Shown here: positions 37,667 to 47,837 of the stretch, piece after piece
Layout: every line of letters starts with the position of its first letter
Position numbering within the stretch: position 1 is the stretch's first letter
DNA from: Promethearchaeota archaeon
Lineage (GTDB): Archaea > Asgardarchaeota > Lokiarchaeia > Sigyniarchaeales > SOKP01
Length of the DNA stretch: 64,000 nucleotides
Assembly (NCBI GenBank): GCA_011364975.1
Contig: RDOE01000001.1
Span: forward strand, 48,707 to 112,706
Direction: 5' to 3'
Notes under the pieces: model-generated
Seen by the model: only the letters and a program-made list of their open reading frames with translations
What the model was told of the DNA's origin: nothing
Databases searched by the model: none
Position numbers and translations under genes: made by a program

Positions 37667-38683
37667 TTAATATCTAATTCTTGGATCTATAAATCCATAT
37701 ATTAAATCTATTCCGAGATTTATTACGATAAAGACAATTGTGGTTAAAAATACAATTGCATTAAGGAGCCAATAATCGGTGTTTTGTATAGCTTGGATCA
37801 AAGCTTCACCCATACCATGTAAATTGAAGGTCGTTTCAGTTAAAACAGCACCTGAAAGTAACCCACCAAAATTCAATCCAATGACAGTGACCGTCGGGAT
37901 CAAAGCATTTTTACGCGCGTGCGTGTTAATCACATCTCTTTCTTTACATCCTTTGGCTCTAGCCGTTCTAACATAGTCTTGTTCTAAAACTTCTAACATA
38001 CTAGAACGTGTCTGTCTGGTAATTGAAGCAATTGTAATGAAGGATAGGCAAAAGACGGGTAAAATTAAATGATGTAAGTAGTCTGTAATTAAATACATTC
38101 TTCCTGATAATAAGGAATCAAATATTCGGTTGAGAGTAATCACTGGGGGATCACCAATTCCCGCAGTTTTATAATTTGCTGTTGGAAACCAATCAAGTTG
38201 ATACGCTAGAAAATATTGCAAAATGAGGCCCATCCAAAAAACTGGAATCGATACACCAATTAATGCAATACCCCGTAAAACCGTATCTTTCCATCTATTT
38301 CGATTAGTTGCTGAAATAACTCCCGTTTTCAATCCGATTATTGAAGCTATTATAATGGCAAAAATTGCGATATCAAAAGTGCGAGGAAACCTTTCCATAA
38401 CAATTACCCAGACGGGTTGTCCTTGAGCAAGGACAAACGAAGTCCCCCAATCTCCCACAAACAATCTACCAATATATAGGAAATACTGCTGTATGATTGG
38501 TAAATGTAAACCAAGTCTTTCATATGCGATTCGATAATCTTCGGGGTCAAATCTATCTGGTAAAGACGCTAAAACAGGGTCACCAGGCATTAATCGTGAT
38601 AATATGAAGGTTATTGTCAATACCCCAAATAAAACAGGGACCGCTGCTAATACTCTCCTAAGAATATATTTAAGCATACTCAT
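37667..38683 (-). CDS. oppB: Oligopeptide/dipeptide ABC transporter permease (OppB/DppB)
   Basis: 'YILRRVLAAVPVLFGVLTITFILSRLMPGDP', 'DYVRTARAKGCKERDVINTHARKNALIPTVTVIGLNFGGLLSGAVLTETTF'. Confidence 0.95.
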   Translation of the reverse strand: MSMLKYILRRVLAAVPVLFGVLTITFILSRLMPGDPVLASLPDRFDPEDYRIAYERLGLHLPIIQQYFLYIGRLFVGDWGTSFVLAQGQPVWVIVMERFPRTFDIAIFAIIIASIIGLKTGVISATNRNRWKDTVLRGIALIGVSIPVFWMGLILQYFLAYQLDWFPTANYKTAGIGDPPVITLNRIFDSLLSGRMYLITDYLHHLILPVFCLSFITIASITRQTRSSMLEVLEQDYVRTARAKGCKERDVINTHARKNALIPTVTVIGLNFGGLLSGAVLTETTFNLHGMGEALIQAIQNTDYWLLNAIVFLTTIVFIVINLGIDLIYGFIDPRIRY

Positions 38684-38742
38684 AAAGTTTTAAATCACCC
38701 ACAATTTTTTAATATTTTTATAATATTCATTAATTTTTTTAT

Positions 38743-39222
38743 TTAAAGTTCGATTGTTTTAATTCTTGCGACAAATTCTTTATACTTTTGCTTCGCAAAA
38801 GCACCCAGGATTGCACTTACTAAATTTATGCCTAAGAGTGTAAGTATTGTGATATAACTCTCGATACTGCCAAAGTATAATGCAAACATTTCACCAGTTA
38901 ATTGAAAGAAATCGCGTTGAAAACTATTTATAAATATATACCAGATCCAAGACTCAATAGTGATAACCGCAATAAGCCAAATACTATTTTTAATCCCATA
39001 TTCAAAGAATTGTTCCCTAAAAGACATATAAAAAACAATTAGAACCAGAATTATCAGAGATAAAATAGAGGCTGGATTAAAAAGCACTTGATAAAGAAAT
39101 AGAACTCTATTCCCTATCGATTTTTCATAGATATTGCTAATATATCCAAAGAATACAAAATGAATCATCAAAACGGCAAGTACGAAATTTCCCTGCCTAC
39201 CTATGTCAATCTTATTTCTCAT
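38743..39222 (-). CDS. Hypothetical membrane protein (about 4 TM)
   Basis: Hydrophobic segments; overlaps the upstream ORF (39219..40100) by 4 nt (ATGA-type coupling). Confidence 0.6.
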   Translation of the reverse strand: MRNKIDIGRQGNFVLAVLMIHFVFFGYISNIYEKSIGNRVLFLYQVLFNPASILSLIILVLIVFYMSFREQFFEYGIKNSIWLIAVITIESWIWYIFINSFQRDFFQLTGEMFALYFGSIESYITILTLLGINLVSAILGAFAKQKYKEFVARIKTIEL

Positions 39223-40100
39223 AATAAATGCTCTAAATTTATTTTACTTAATTTAAAATTTTTTATAGAAAAATCTTGGTTATTTTTTTCAATATTTGAT
39301 CTTTTATTAATTATTCCTTTGTTGTTCCAAATCATAGTATCTATAGGCGCTTGGTTTTCTTCGTCTAACAATTTTTTGTTGTAAGCAAAGCAATCAAAAA
39401 GATCGTCGTATATTAAATAAGGCACGAATGTCAATTTATTAACTTTATTCTTTTTTTTATGTTCTACTTCGATGGGAATTATATCGGGGTAATATTTCCC
39501 TTTTTTTTCACGATATAACTTAACTTCTTTTAGTTGTCCCCTTTCAATTATTTGAATCTTGTTGTTCTCTATTTTTTCCTTAAAATATTTAATATTAGTT
39601 TCACAATAATCAAGGTTTTTTAAAATATATTCTTCTGATCCAATTTTAATGCTTTCATTTTCGATGGAGATATAAAATTTTAAATATTCACTGATTAAGA
39701 AATAAAAATCTTGCCTCAAACTTGGGATTTCGGATTCTAGATTGATAGAGCTATCAAACCATTTTAATAACGTGGCAAAACTAAGCTCCCGATATGTAAT
39801 TTCCTTATATTTTCTTTTGCCATAAATTATTAAATTCTTTAATCCTTCAATATAAAATTTAGTTAAATTAAAAGATAAGTCTAGCTCGTCAAGAGTATTT
39901 TCAAGAGCATTCAAATTAGGGATTAGGATAAAGATCGATTCCCCATTGGAAAGTCTGTCTATTCTCATAGGAAGAGGCATAATAGGAGTTCTAAATAAAT
40001 CAGTAGAAAAAATATCAAAATAAAATAACGTAGGGGCAAGATCGTTTTTAAAGGATTTTAATTTTGCAGGAGGACTTGCTACTCCTAATCTTGGACACAT
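39219..40100 (-). CDS. Hypothetical protein (293 aa) in the transporter locus
   Basis: Long ORF co-directional with opp genes, coupled to 38743..39222; no family recognised. Confidence 0.6.
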   Translation of the reverse strand: MCPRLGVASPPAKLKSFKNDLAPTLFYFDIFSTDLFRTPIMPLPMRIDRLSNGESIFILIPNLNALENTLDELDLSFNLTKFYIEGLKNLIIYGKRKYKEITYRELSFATLLKWFDSSINLESEIPSLRQDFYFLISEYLKFYISIENESIKIGSEEYILKNLDYCETNIKYFKEKIENNKIQIIERGQLKEVKLYREKKGKYYPDIIPIEVEHKKKNKVNKLTFVPYLIYDDLFDCFAYNKKLLDEENQAPIDTMIWNNKGIINKRSNIEKNNQDFSIKNFKLSKINLEHLL

Positions 40101-40174
40101 AATAGTATTATATTATTAGATATTTTAACAAAATACAAAAAAAAAAAAAATTTAATTTTTGCTCTTATCCCAGT

Positions 40175-41923
40175 TTATTGGGCATAGAGCGTTGCATCAT
40201 CCCAATAAACAGGATAGAAGTAAGCTCTACCCATAGCATTAGAGGGATAACCTTTTACTTTAATGTTCCAGGCATCATTATTGATTCCAGTATAACCATA
40301 AGCCCATGGCATATCCTCTTCAACAAGAAGTTGTTGGATTCTGTCATAGTAGCCTTGTCTTGTAGGTCCATTTGGCTCTAATAGTGCAGTTTCCATTAAT
40401 AACTGAACGTTGTCATCTAAGAGAAGTGGGTCTCTGCCAGCTTCAATTGCCGATAAATAACCATTATATTTCGCACCGTTCGATGCAACAGATCGATTGG
40501 TGAATAATGGGTTTATGTAGTTACTTGGGTCGTTGTAATCGGGGATCCATCCGAGCCAGTAAATTTGAACTTGATCTCTAAATCGACCACCTAATTCGTA
40601 TAAGCTGTAAATGAAGTTCGCCCAAGTACCACCGGCATCTTCAACTGCAACACCTATCATACCTAAATTATCAGTTAACACGCTTAACATATTTTCACGC
40701 ATGTCATTTCCGATATTATAGGTATAGTTAAATGTGGCAAATGGAGTAGTTGAGGCGGCAGTTGTCCATTGAGCATCAGTCCAAGCCATACTTCCATAAC
40801 CCATGCCAACCATAAGTTCTCTTGCTTTCGTTACATTGAAAGTAGCAACATTATAGCCGTCATTGGCGTATGTTATACCATTTGGAATAGGTGATTTCAA
40901 TCGGACCGCTTGCCCTTCTAACAATTCCTCAATTATGAAGGAATAGTTAAGAGCGTATGAGAACGCTTTTCTGAAGGTGGTATTAATCCAGAAGGAGTTC
41001 ATACCAAGATATTGTACACTTAATCCAGGGTTCGGATCAGTATATAGCTCAACATCTGGCTCTGCGGCAAATGTAGATAACATTGAGCCCATAGGATCTA
41101 ATAAAATATCAATATCCTCAGAAAGTAATGCATTATTTCTGATTTGAGCATCATTGATAACGGAAAAGATTAAAGTATCAATTTTTGCTCTTGGTCTATA
41201 ATAATAATCCCATGCGTGAAATCGGATTTCAACACCAGCTTCATACCCATCATAGACGAATGGTCCAGTTCCTACTAAATCACCTGTTGCAGTATCAAGT
41301 ACTTCATCAAAAGGTGTTGCGGTAGGCGAAACCATATACATAGCATTAAAGCTAAGAATGGCTTCAATAGGACCATATTGTACATTACAGGTTATATTTA
41401 GACTATAATCACCAGTTTTAGTCACTGAATCGATAATGTTAATAAAGTCATCAGTGGCAGGGTCATAATATTCATACAATTCAGCAGCTTTAGCTAAACC
41501 AAGGTCCATTAAATTAGCATAGCGGTCAAGATTCCATTTTGCAGCTGTAGCGTCAAATTTGGTACCATCATGAAACCATACATCTTGTCTTAAATCAATT
41601 TGATATACTGGTTTTGAACCTGTAAGATCCCAGCTACCTTTAGCAGCCGCAAGCGCGGGAACAATAGCCAAATCTGGATCCGTTAAATTATAAAGGTACA
41701 AACCTTCACAGACTTGATCATGAACATTAGAGGAAGCACTATCCCATGCATCCATTGGATCGAGATCTGCGGGTCCTGACATTGTGCCAAAAACAAGCGT
41801 TACGCCCAAATCTGGAGGTTGTTGAGCAGTAGGCAAGAGAAGAAGGATGCCATTTCCTGCTATGGACGCAACCGCTAGCACCGCTAAAATAATGATTGCC
41901 CAGTCTTTTTTTTCCAAATCCAT
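40175..41923 (-). CDS. Solute-binding protein family 5 (peptide/nickel-type), membrane-anchored, paralogue 1
   Basis: N-terminal TM 'WAIIILAVLAVASIAGNGILLLLP', 'LRQDVWFHDGTKFDATAAKWNLDR', 'YWLGWIPDYNDPSNYINPLFTNRS'. Confidence 0.93.
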   Translation of the reverse strand: MDLEKKDWAIIILAVLAVASIAGNGILLLLPTAQQPPDLGVTLVFGTMSGPADLDPMDAWDSASSNVHDQVCEGLYLYNLTDPDLAIVPALAAAKGSWDLTGSKPVYQIDLRQDVWFHDGTKFDATAAKWNLDRYANLMDLGLAKAAELYEYYDPATDDFINIIDSVTKTGDYSLNITCNVQYGPIEAILSFNAMYMVSPTATPFDEVLDTATGDLVGTGPFVYDGYEAGVEIRFHAWDYYYRPRAKIDTLIFSVINDAQIRNNALLSEDIDILLDPMGSMLSTFAAEPDVELYTDPNPGLSVQYLGMNSFWINTTFRKAFSYALNYSFIIEELLEGQAVRLKSPIPNGITYANDGYNVATFNVTKARELMVGMGYGSMAWTDAQWTTAASTTPFATFNYTYNIGNDMRENMLSVLTDNLGMIGVAVEDAGGTWANFIYSLYELGGRFRDQVQIYWLGWIPDYNDPSNYINPLFTNRSVASNGAKYNGYLSAIEAGRDPLLLDDNVQLLMETALLEPNGPTRQGYYDRIQQLLVEEDMPWAYGYTGINNDAWNIKVKGYPSNAMGRAYFYPVYWDDATLYAQ

Positions 41924-42228
41924 ATTATAATCACTTAATATATTTAAAGTTTTTTAACGAATTTTTTATTAGATTTGTTGTTAAATAACTACTTAATTAG
42001 GAATACTTATAAGTTTTTTCATTTTTTATCCTTAATTCCATGATCTGTTAAAAAATGGACATGAAATTTTATTGTAAACGAGAATTGGATGAGGTAAATT
42101 AACGAAAGATATTTTTTTTAAAGTACCTAAAACTTAGTGATTTATTAAATTTTAATGATTTTTTTAATAATTTGAAAGAAAATAAAAAAAAAAAGAATTA
42201 TATTTTGAATTTATTTAACACTATCAAT

Positions 42229-43986
42229 CTATTGGGAATAAAGCTCTGGAAGCTTCCAATAGCATGGATAGAAGTATACTTTTTGCATCGCATTTCCTGG
42301 ATGACCGGCTAAATCTTTATTATAGCAATCGTTATTTTTACCAGTGTATCCGAAGACCCATGGCATATCCTCTTCAACTAATAGTTGTTGAATTCTATCA
42401 TATTGTGCTTCTCTTGATACAGGATCTGTATTTAAAATTGCAGCTTCCATTAAAAGTTGCACATTATCGTTGATATCAAAAGGATCTCTGCCTGCTTCTA
42501 TCGCAGATAAATATCCGTTATAAATTACACCGTTAGAAGCGGTGGATCGATTTGTAAATTCTGGGTTCACGTAATTGCTAGGATCGTTATAATCCGGAAT
42601 CCATCCAAGCCAGAATATTTGGTTCATTTCTCGATATAAGCCAGCGAGATCGTAAGTACTTAATATATATTGCGCCCATGTGGTACCCGCATCTTCAACC
42701 TCAATACCAACAGCTCCAAGATTAGCTCTTAGTAAGATGAGAAGATTTTCACGAATTGGATTTCCGATGTTGTAAGTATAGTTAAATGTAGCAAAGGTTG
42801 AAGCTTCCCAAGCAGCATCATCAGTCAATGATAATGATGCTCCAAAACCCATACTTTGCATGATTTGCCTTGCTTTGGTAACATTATAGGTTGCTGCATT
42901 AAAGCTGTCATTAGCATACGTGATACCATTTGGAATATTAGATTTTAATCTAACGGCTTGATCTTGCATTAGTTCATGGATAAGGAAGGAATAGTTGAAA
43001 GCGTATGAAATAACTTTTCTGAAGGTAGAATTTATCCAATAGTTAACCATGCCTAAGTATTGAACGCTTAAACTTATACCAACTTGTTCTCGGATAATAT
43101 CCGGCTCAGCGTCAAATGTGGATAACATTGCTGGGGTAGGATCATCTAGAAAATCAATATCACCAGAAAGCAATGCATTATTTCTTATTTGGGCATCATT
43201 GATAACGGAAAAGATTAATGTATCGATTTTAGCTCTTGGTTTATAGTAATAATCCCATGCGTGAAATCGGATTTCAACACCAGCTTCATAACCATCATAA
43301 ACAAATGGTCCAGTACCTACTAGGTCTCCTGAAGCGGTGTCAAGAACATCATCAAATGGCGTTGATGTGGGTGAAACCATATACGCCGCATTGAAACATA
43401 AGAGTGGTTCAAACGCACCATATGGTGTATTAAGCACAAATTTTAAAGTATAATCATCAACAACTTCCGTTCTGTTAATGATAGGCGCCATAATAGCGGC
43501 AGTTTCACCAGTTGTTATGTTAATCACATCAGTTCTTACATAATATTCAAATAATTCTCCTGCTTTTGCTAAACCATGCTCCATTAAATAAGCTAATCGA
43601 TCAAAGTTCCATTTGGCAGCAGTAGCGTCAAATTTGGTACCATCGTGAAACCATACATCTTGTCTAAGTTCAACAGTATAGTTATTACTACTCCAAACAC
43701 CATAATCCGCTGCCAATTTAGGAATTATTTTTAAATTAGGATCAGTAAGATCATATCCAAATAAACCTTCACAAACCTGATCTTGTACATCAGCGGAAGC
43801 ACTATCCCATGCATCCATGGGGTCCAAATCTGCAGGCCCATCTGAGGTTCCAAAAACAAGAACAATTCCCAAATCTGGAGCAGTAGGAGCATTAGGAAGG
43901 ATTAAAAGTACACCATTACCGGCGATTGAAGCTACAGCCAAGATTGCTAAAATAATAATTGCCCAATCTTTTTTTTCTAAATCCAT
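42229..43986 (-). CDS. Solute-binding protein family 5 (peptide/nickel-type), membrane-anchored, paralogue 2
   Basis: Near-identical N-terminus to paralogue 1; 'LRQDVWFHDGTKFDATAAKWNFDR', 'FWLGWIPDYNDPSNYVNPEFTNRS'. Confidence 0.93.
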   Translation of the reverse strand: MDLEKKDWAIIILAILAVASIAGNGVLLILPNAPTAPDLGIVLVFGTSDGPADLDPMDAWDSASADVQDQVCEGLFGYDLTDPNLKIIPKLAADYGVWSSNNYTVELRQDVWFHDGTKFDATAAKWNFDRLAYLMEHGLAKAGELFEYYVRTDVINITTGETAAIMAPIINRTEVVDDYTLKFVLNTPYGAFEPLLCFNAAYMVSPTSTPFDDVLDTASGDLVGTGPFVYDGYEAGVEIRFHAWDYYYKPRAKIDTLIFSVINDAQIRNNALLSGDIDFLDDPTPAMLSTFDAEPDIIREQVGISLSVQYLGMVNYWINSTFRKVISYAFNYSFLIHELMQDQAVRLKSNIPNGITYANDSFNAATYNVTKARQIMQSMGFGASLSLTDDAAWEASTFATFNYTYNIGNPIRENLLILLRANLGAVGIEVEDAGTTWAQYILSTYDLAGLYREMNQIFWLGWIPDYNDPSNYVNPEFTNRSTASNGVIYNGYLSAIEAGRDPFDINDNVQLLMEAAILNTDPVSREAQYDRIQQLLVEEDMPWVFGYTGKNNDCYNKDLAGHPGNAMQKVYFYPCYWKLPELYSQ

Positions 43987-44282
43987 TTTTTAATCACTTG
44001 CGTTTTTTAAAGGGTTAATTTTTATTTAGATGTATTGTTAAATATGAACTCATCAATGTCAACTTTTAAGGTTTGTTAATATATTCATTGTGTTTTTGAT
44101 TGTCAATTTTTAAAGAGAAGTATTTTAAATGTTCTAATTATTTTTTTTTCTATCTGATATGAATATTAGGGATTTCTTCGAATAATTATTAAATAGAGGG
44201 AAAAGAATGGGAAACACGTCTAACATTTAATTTGAGATTACATTTTAAAAATGTCCTAATTGAAGAAAAGATAGAAATAATC

Positions 44283-45233
44283 TTAAATCCCAAAGATTTC
44301 AAGTACGGTTTCCAAGTAAAAGGAATAGAAGATAATGATAAATAAGAATATTCCAGCAATAATTATCCCTTTATCAAAAAAAGCTCGTTCAGTTCTACGA
44401 GCAATTTCGGGTTTTGCTGAGGTTAAATACATATAACGCATAATAATATAGAGCGATATGGGAATAGTAAAAATTACAATATATTGATGGATTAGTACTT
44501 GCTCTAAATCAAATAGGTTAAATTTTAATATCAAATATAGAGAGTATGTCATGAAAAGCGATGCTGCTATCATTACATGAAATTGATCTAATAATTTAAG
44601 AGAATATTGATCATATACTTTCTTATGTTCGATTGCTTTGTCCTTCCCTAAGAAAAATAGATCTCCTTTTCTTTTTGCTATGCTTAAAAACATGGCAATT
44701 TCAAAAATCGCTAAAAATAACCAAGGAGAAACATATTCATTAATAATGATACAACCTGCTAAAGCTCTCCATAAATATCCTGTTGATAAAATAAGAATAT
44801 CAATAAATGCGTGATTTTTAAAAAGATGATTATAAAGCTGTCCCGTTATAATTATTAAAATAATCATGGAAATAAAAAGAATATTTGGGATTAAGAAGAT
44901 TAATGAAAAAATCATTAAGCCCGTAATTGCTATTAAAAGAATTATAGCATAGGAAAGGGGCAGTTGACCAGAAGCTAATGGTTTCTTTTTCATTTTTTCA
45001 GGATGTTTTTTATCATGCTCAATGTCTATAATATCATTTATTATGTAATTGAATGAGGAAGCGCAACATAAAATAATAAATCCTAAAACTAAGGGCAAAT
45101 AAAGCGTTGTTTCAAATAATCGCTCACTGAAAAATGTGCCCACAAAAATTAAAACATTCTTATAGTACTGTCTTATCCGTAATAGATGCAATAAACTTCT
45201 TAATTTGCTCATATAAGTTTTAAAACTGCTCAT
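44283..45233 (-). CDS. UbiA-family prenyltransferase (decaprenyl-phosphate phosphoribosyltransferase-like)
   Basis: 'LLRIRQYYKNVLIFVGTFFSERLF', 'SSFNYIINDIIDIEHDKKHPEKMKKKPLASGQLP'. Confidence 0.88.
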   Translation of the reverse strand: MSSFKTYMSKLRSLLHLLRIRQYYKNVLIFVGTFFSERLFETTLYLPLVLGFIILCCASSFNYIINDIIDIEHDKKHPEKMKKKPLASGQLPLSYAIILLIAITGLMIFSLIFLIPNILFISMIILIIITGQLYNHLFKNHAFIDILILSTGYLWRALAGCIIINEYVSPWLFLAIFEIAMFLSIAKRKGDLFFLGKDKAIEHKKVYDQYSLKLLDQFHVMIAASLFMTYSLYLILKFNLFDLEQVLIHQYIVIFTIPISLYIIMRYMYLTSAKPEIARRTERAFFDKGIIIAGIFLFIIIFYSFYLETVLEIFGI

Positions 45234-45248
45234 ATAAATTAAATTTTA

Positions 45249-47789
45249 TTATAGATAGAAAATTCGTTGTGGTTTGAATCGCTTTAATAATTTGTAGCCT
45301 AATTTACTAAAATAACTTGTTTCAGCTTTCATTTGAATACTTACCGTTTTATATTCAAATGAGATCAATTCAAGTTCATTGTATGGTATTTTCACAATTT
45401 TATTAAAAATATTTCTGATGATCAAAAAACTCTCCTTTTCAATTAACTCATCTTGAGATTTATTATTAGTAGCCTTAAATATCAAATTTAATTCATCAAT
45501 ATATCCAATCTCCATATTATTAACGGGCTTTTTTAGATGGTAGTAAGCTCTTAGTTGTTTTGACTTTATCCAGTCAATAAGGGATAATTCCTCGTTTCGA
45601 GAGAGTTTAGTTTTCCTAATTTGAAAATAAATTTCTCTTGGTTTAATGATTAAATCTTTTAATTTAAAAGTAAGATTTTCTTTCTCTCCGCTAGAACTTT
45701 TTTCTCTTAACCTCAAACATGACTCTTTGAAATCATTAAGTATTTTCACGGTCTCACAGCTATAAATTCTTATACTTCCTTTTAATTTAAGAAAAACATC
45801 GGTATTTTCGAGATCTTCTAATAAGCTAATAGGATTTGGCATTTTTATTTTAGCTAAATTTTTGATGACCTTATTTTGATGTAAATCTAAAAATACCAAA
45901 TTTCCCTCAGTATTATTTGAATTAAACTCCACATTTATTAACTTTAAAAGACCCTCTTTTTCAAAGTAATATTGGTCATGCAGGGAAATCCATGTTTTTT
46001 CAAAAAAAGATGCATTCAGTTCAATTTGTTCATTATTGGTTGAATTATTAATAATATAAATATCCTTGTCGCATACATCGTTCTGGAACTTTATATCTAA
46101 AATTTTTCCTAAATTAAATGTTCGATCAATTTTATTTTTAAAAAGAAACTGTTTTCCGATATCTAATTGATATAATTCTTTTCTCTTTATTTTGATTAGA
46201 AAATCAGAAATATTTTCTATTTGAAATAGTTCTTTAAATTTATTAGTTGCGATGGTTTTAAATTCTAAGCGGGATTTTTCAAAAACTGCAGCATATTTAT
46301 TACGTTTTGAGTTTTTAAGGCAAATAAAGGGTAAAAGTGCTTCTTTAGTAGGTTTTAATTCCTTATCTAAAACTGCGGCAATTCGATAATAGGTGGGGGG
46401 GTGAGAATTAAGTAAATTGCTTAAAAGGGACAATCTTGAGGGTTTTATGATCGATTTATTAAGATAGTCTGCGGTATCTATGTAATTGATTATTTTATTG
46501 TATTCTGTAATCCGTTCATCACATAATAGCATCGTATTCAAACCAATTTCACGTCCAGTTGCATAAAAACTTTCTAAATTATAGAGAGCTTTTATTAATT
46601 CCTTTGAATATCCGATCTTTTTAGTTTTTAAATCTGCTTTCCCTTCTAAAATTCTCACAAAGATAAAAAGTATGATATAAATTCCAATATTTAGTATAAT
46701 AAATCCTAATAATGGAATCTGGGGATTACCAAAGGTATAATCGTAAAAGGTGGCAGGAATTCCTAATAACATTCGAAAAACTAAATCTGCAGAGGTTATT
46801 AGAGTTAATATTAAAGTATGTTTTCCTTTAGTGTGAGACAATTCATGGGCAATAATGCCTTTGATCTCGTCTCTAGGGAGATTATTTATATCTTCAGCGA
46901 TAATCGCAATCCTTTTATCTAGAAATGAACCATATGCCATCGCATTGATGATGGGATATGTTCCAAAACCAGCTTTTACCTTCCCCTTGATTCCCACATC
47001 GTTTTTGACATCATCTACTATTTTCAATAATTCAACATCTTCAATACTTTTGATTCCTAGCATTGAATCTAAAATTGGTCCTGAAATGAAGTATATTATC
47101 CAATTGACTAATATTAAAATAAAGTAGATATTGAGAAAAATTTCTGTAAAATTGAATTCAGAAAAGAGTAAAGCTTTTTGGCCGATAAAGTTAATAGGGG
47201 TATATTCATCTATAAAGGCTACTGCTAACCATGCAATAATGTATAGGAACAATGTCAGATATTCTGGTGACATAAACCGCCAAATTACTAAATATTTCCT
47301 GCCAAACAATAAAAAACCTAATCCTAGAATAATCCAAAAAGAAAATGCAAAAGCAGTATTAAGAACAATTGGATTCCCTAAATAGGTGGAAACTAAACCT
47401 GAAATAAAGATAACATTGTATGTTGTTAAAGAAATAATTAAAATCTTATTCAATACAGGATATTCTCTTAATTCATAAACACCAAACCATAGGTAGATTG
47501 AAAATGAGCCCATAATCGATGTTAATATGTCTTTTGATACAAAAAAAATTAGAAAGAAGAAGAATAAGATAGCAACAAGATCACTCATTTCGCTTCTATA
47601 ACCATTTTTAACCCAACGATAGAATTCCTCGATAGATAAGAGATAAAAAATTATTAATATAAAAAAGACCCAATCACTTACTATGTTAAGCCAATTAGAT
47701 CCAAATAGGAAAATAAATGAATATATAATCAAAGATATTGAACCAAATAAATAAGAAAGAAATATAAGAATCCTTGTAGTCTTTTTCAT
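45249..47789 (-). CDS. M48/HtpX-like membrane metalloprotease with long C-terminal region
   Basis: 'NAMAYGSFLDKRIAIIAEDINNLPRDEIKGIIAHELSHTKGKHTLILTL' zinc-binding HELSH, multi-TM N-terminus, LNSHPPTYYRI-type motif. Confidence 0.85.
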   Translation of the reverse strand: MKKTTRILIFLSYLFGSISLIIYSFIFLFGSNWLNIVSDWVFFILIIFYLLSIEEFYRWVKNGYRSEMSDLVAILFFFFLIFFVSKDILTSIMGSFSIYLWFGVYELREYPVLNKILIISLTTYNVIFISGLVSTYLGNPIVLNTAFAFSFWIILGLGFLLFGRKYLVIWRFMSPEYLTLFLYIIAWLAVAFIDEYTPINFIGQKALLFSEFNFTEIFLNIYFILILVNWIIYFISGPILDSMLGIKSIEDVELLKIVDDVKNDVGIKGKVKAGFGTYPIINAMAYGSFLDKRIAIIAEDINNLPRDEIKGIIAHELSHTKGKHTLILTLITSADLVFRMLLGIPATFYDYTFGNPQIPLLGFIILNIGIYIILFIFVRILEGKADLKTKKIGYSKELIKALYNLESFYATGREIGLNTMLLCDERITEYNKIINYIDTADYLNKSIIKPSRLSLLSNLLNSHPPTYYRIAAVLDKELKPTKEALLPFICLKNSKRNKYAAVFEKSRLEFKTIATNKFKELFQIENISDFLIKIKRKELYQLDIGKQFLFKNKIDRTFNLGKILDIKFQNDVCDKDIYIINNSTNNEQIELNASFFEKTWISLHDQYYFEKEGLLKLINVEFNSNNTEGNLVFLDLHQNKVIKNLAKIKMPNPISLLEDLENTDVFLKLKGSIRIYSCETVKILNDFKESCLRLREKSSSGEKENLTFKLKDLIIKPREIYFQIRKTKLSRNEELSLIDWIKSKQLRAYYHLKKPVNNMEIGYIDELNLIFKATNNKSQDELIEKESFLIIRNIFNKIVKIPYNELELISFEYKTVSIQMKAETSYFSKLGYKLLKRFKPQRIFYL

Positions 47790-47837
47790 TTTTATTACCT
47801 TATTATTAATATTTAATGACTTAATCGCATATATATG

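Noticed and set aside
40141-40152. Poly-A run downstream of the solute-binding protein gene as a special element
   Set aside because: Such homopolymers are common in this AT-rich DNA; on the minus strand it is a simple T-tract consistent with an ordinary archaeal terminator.
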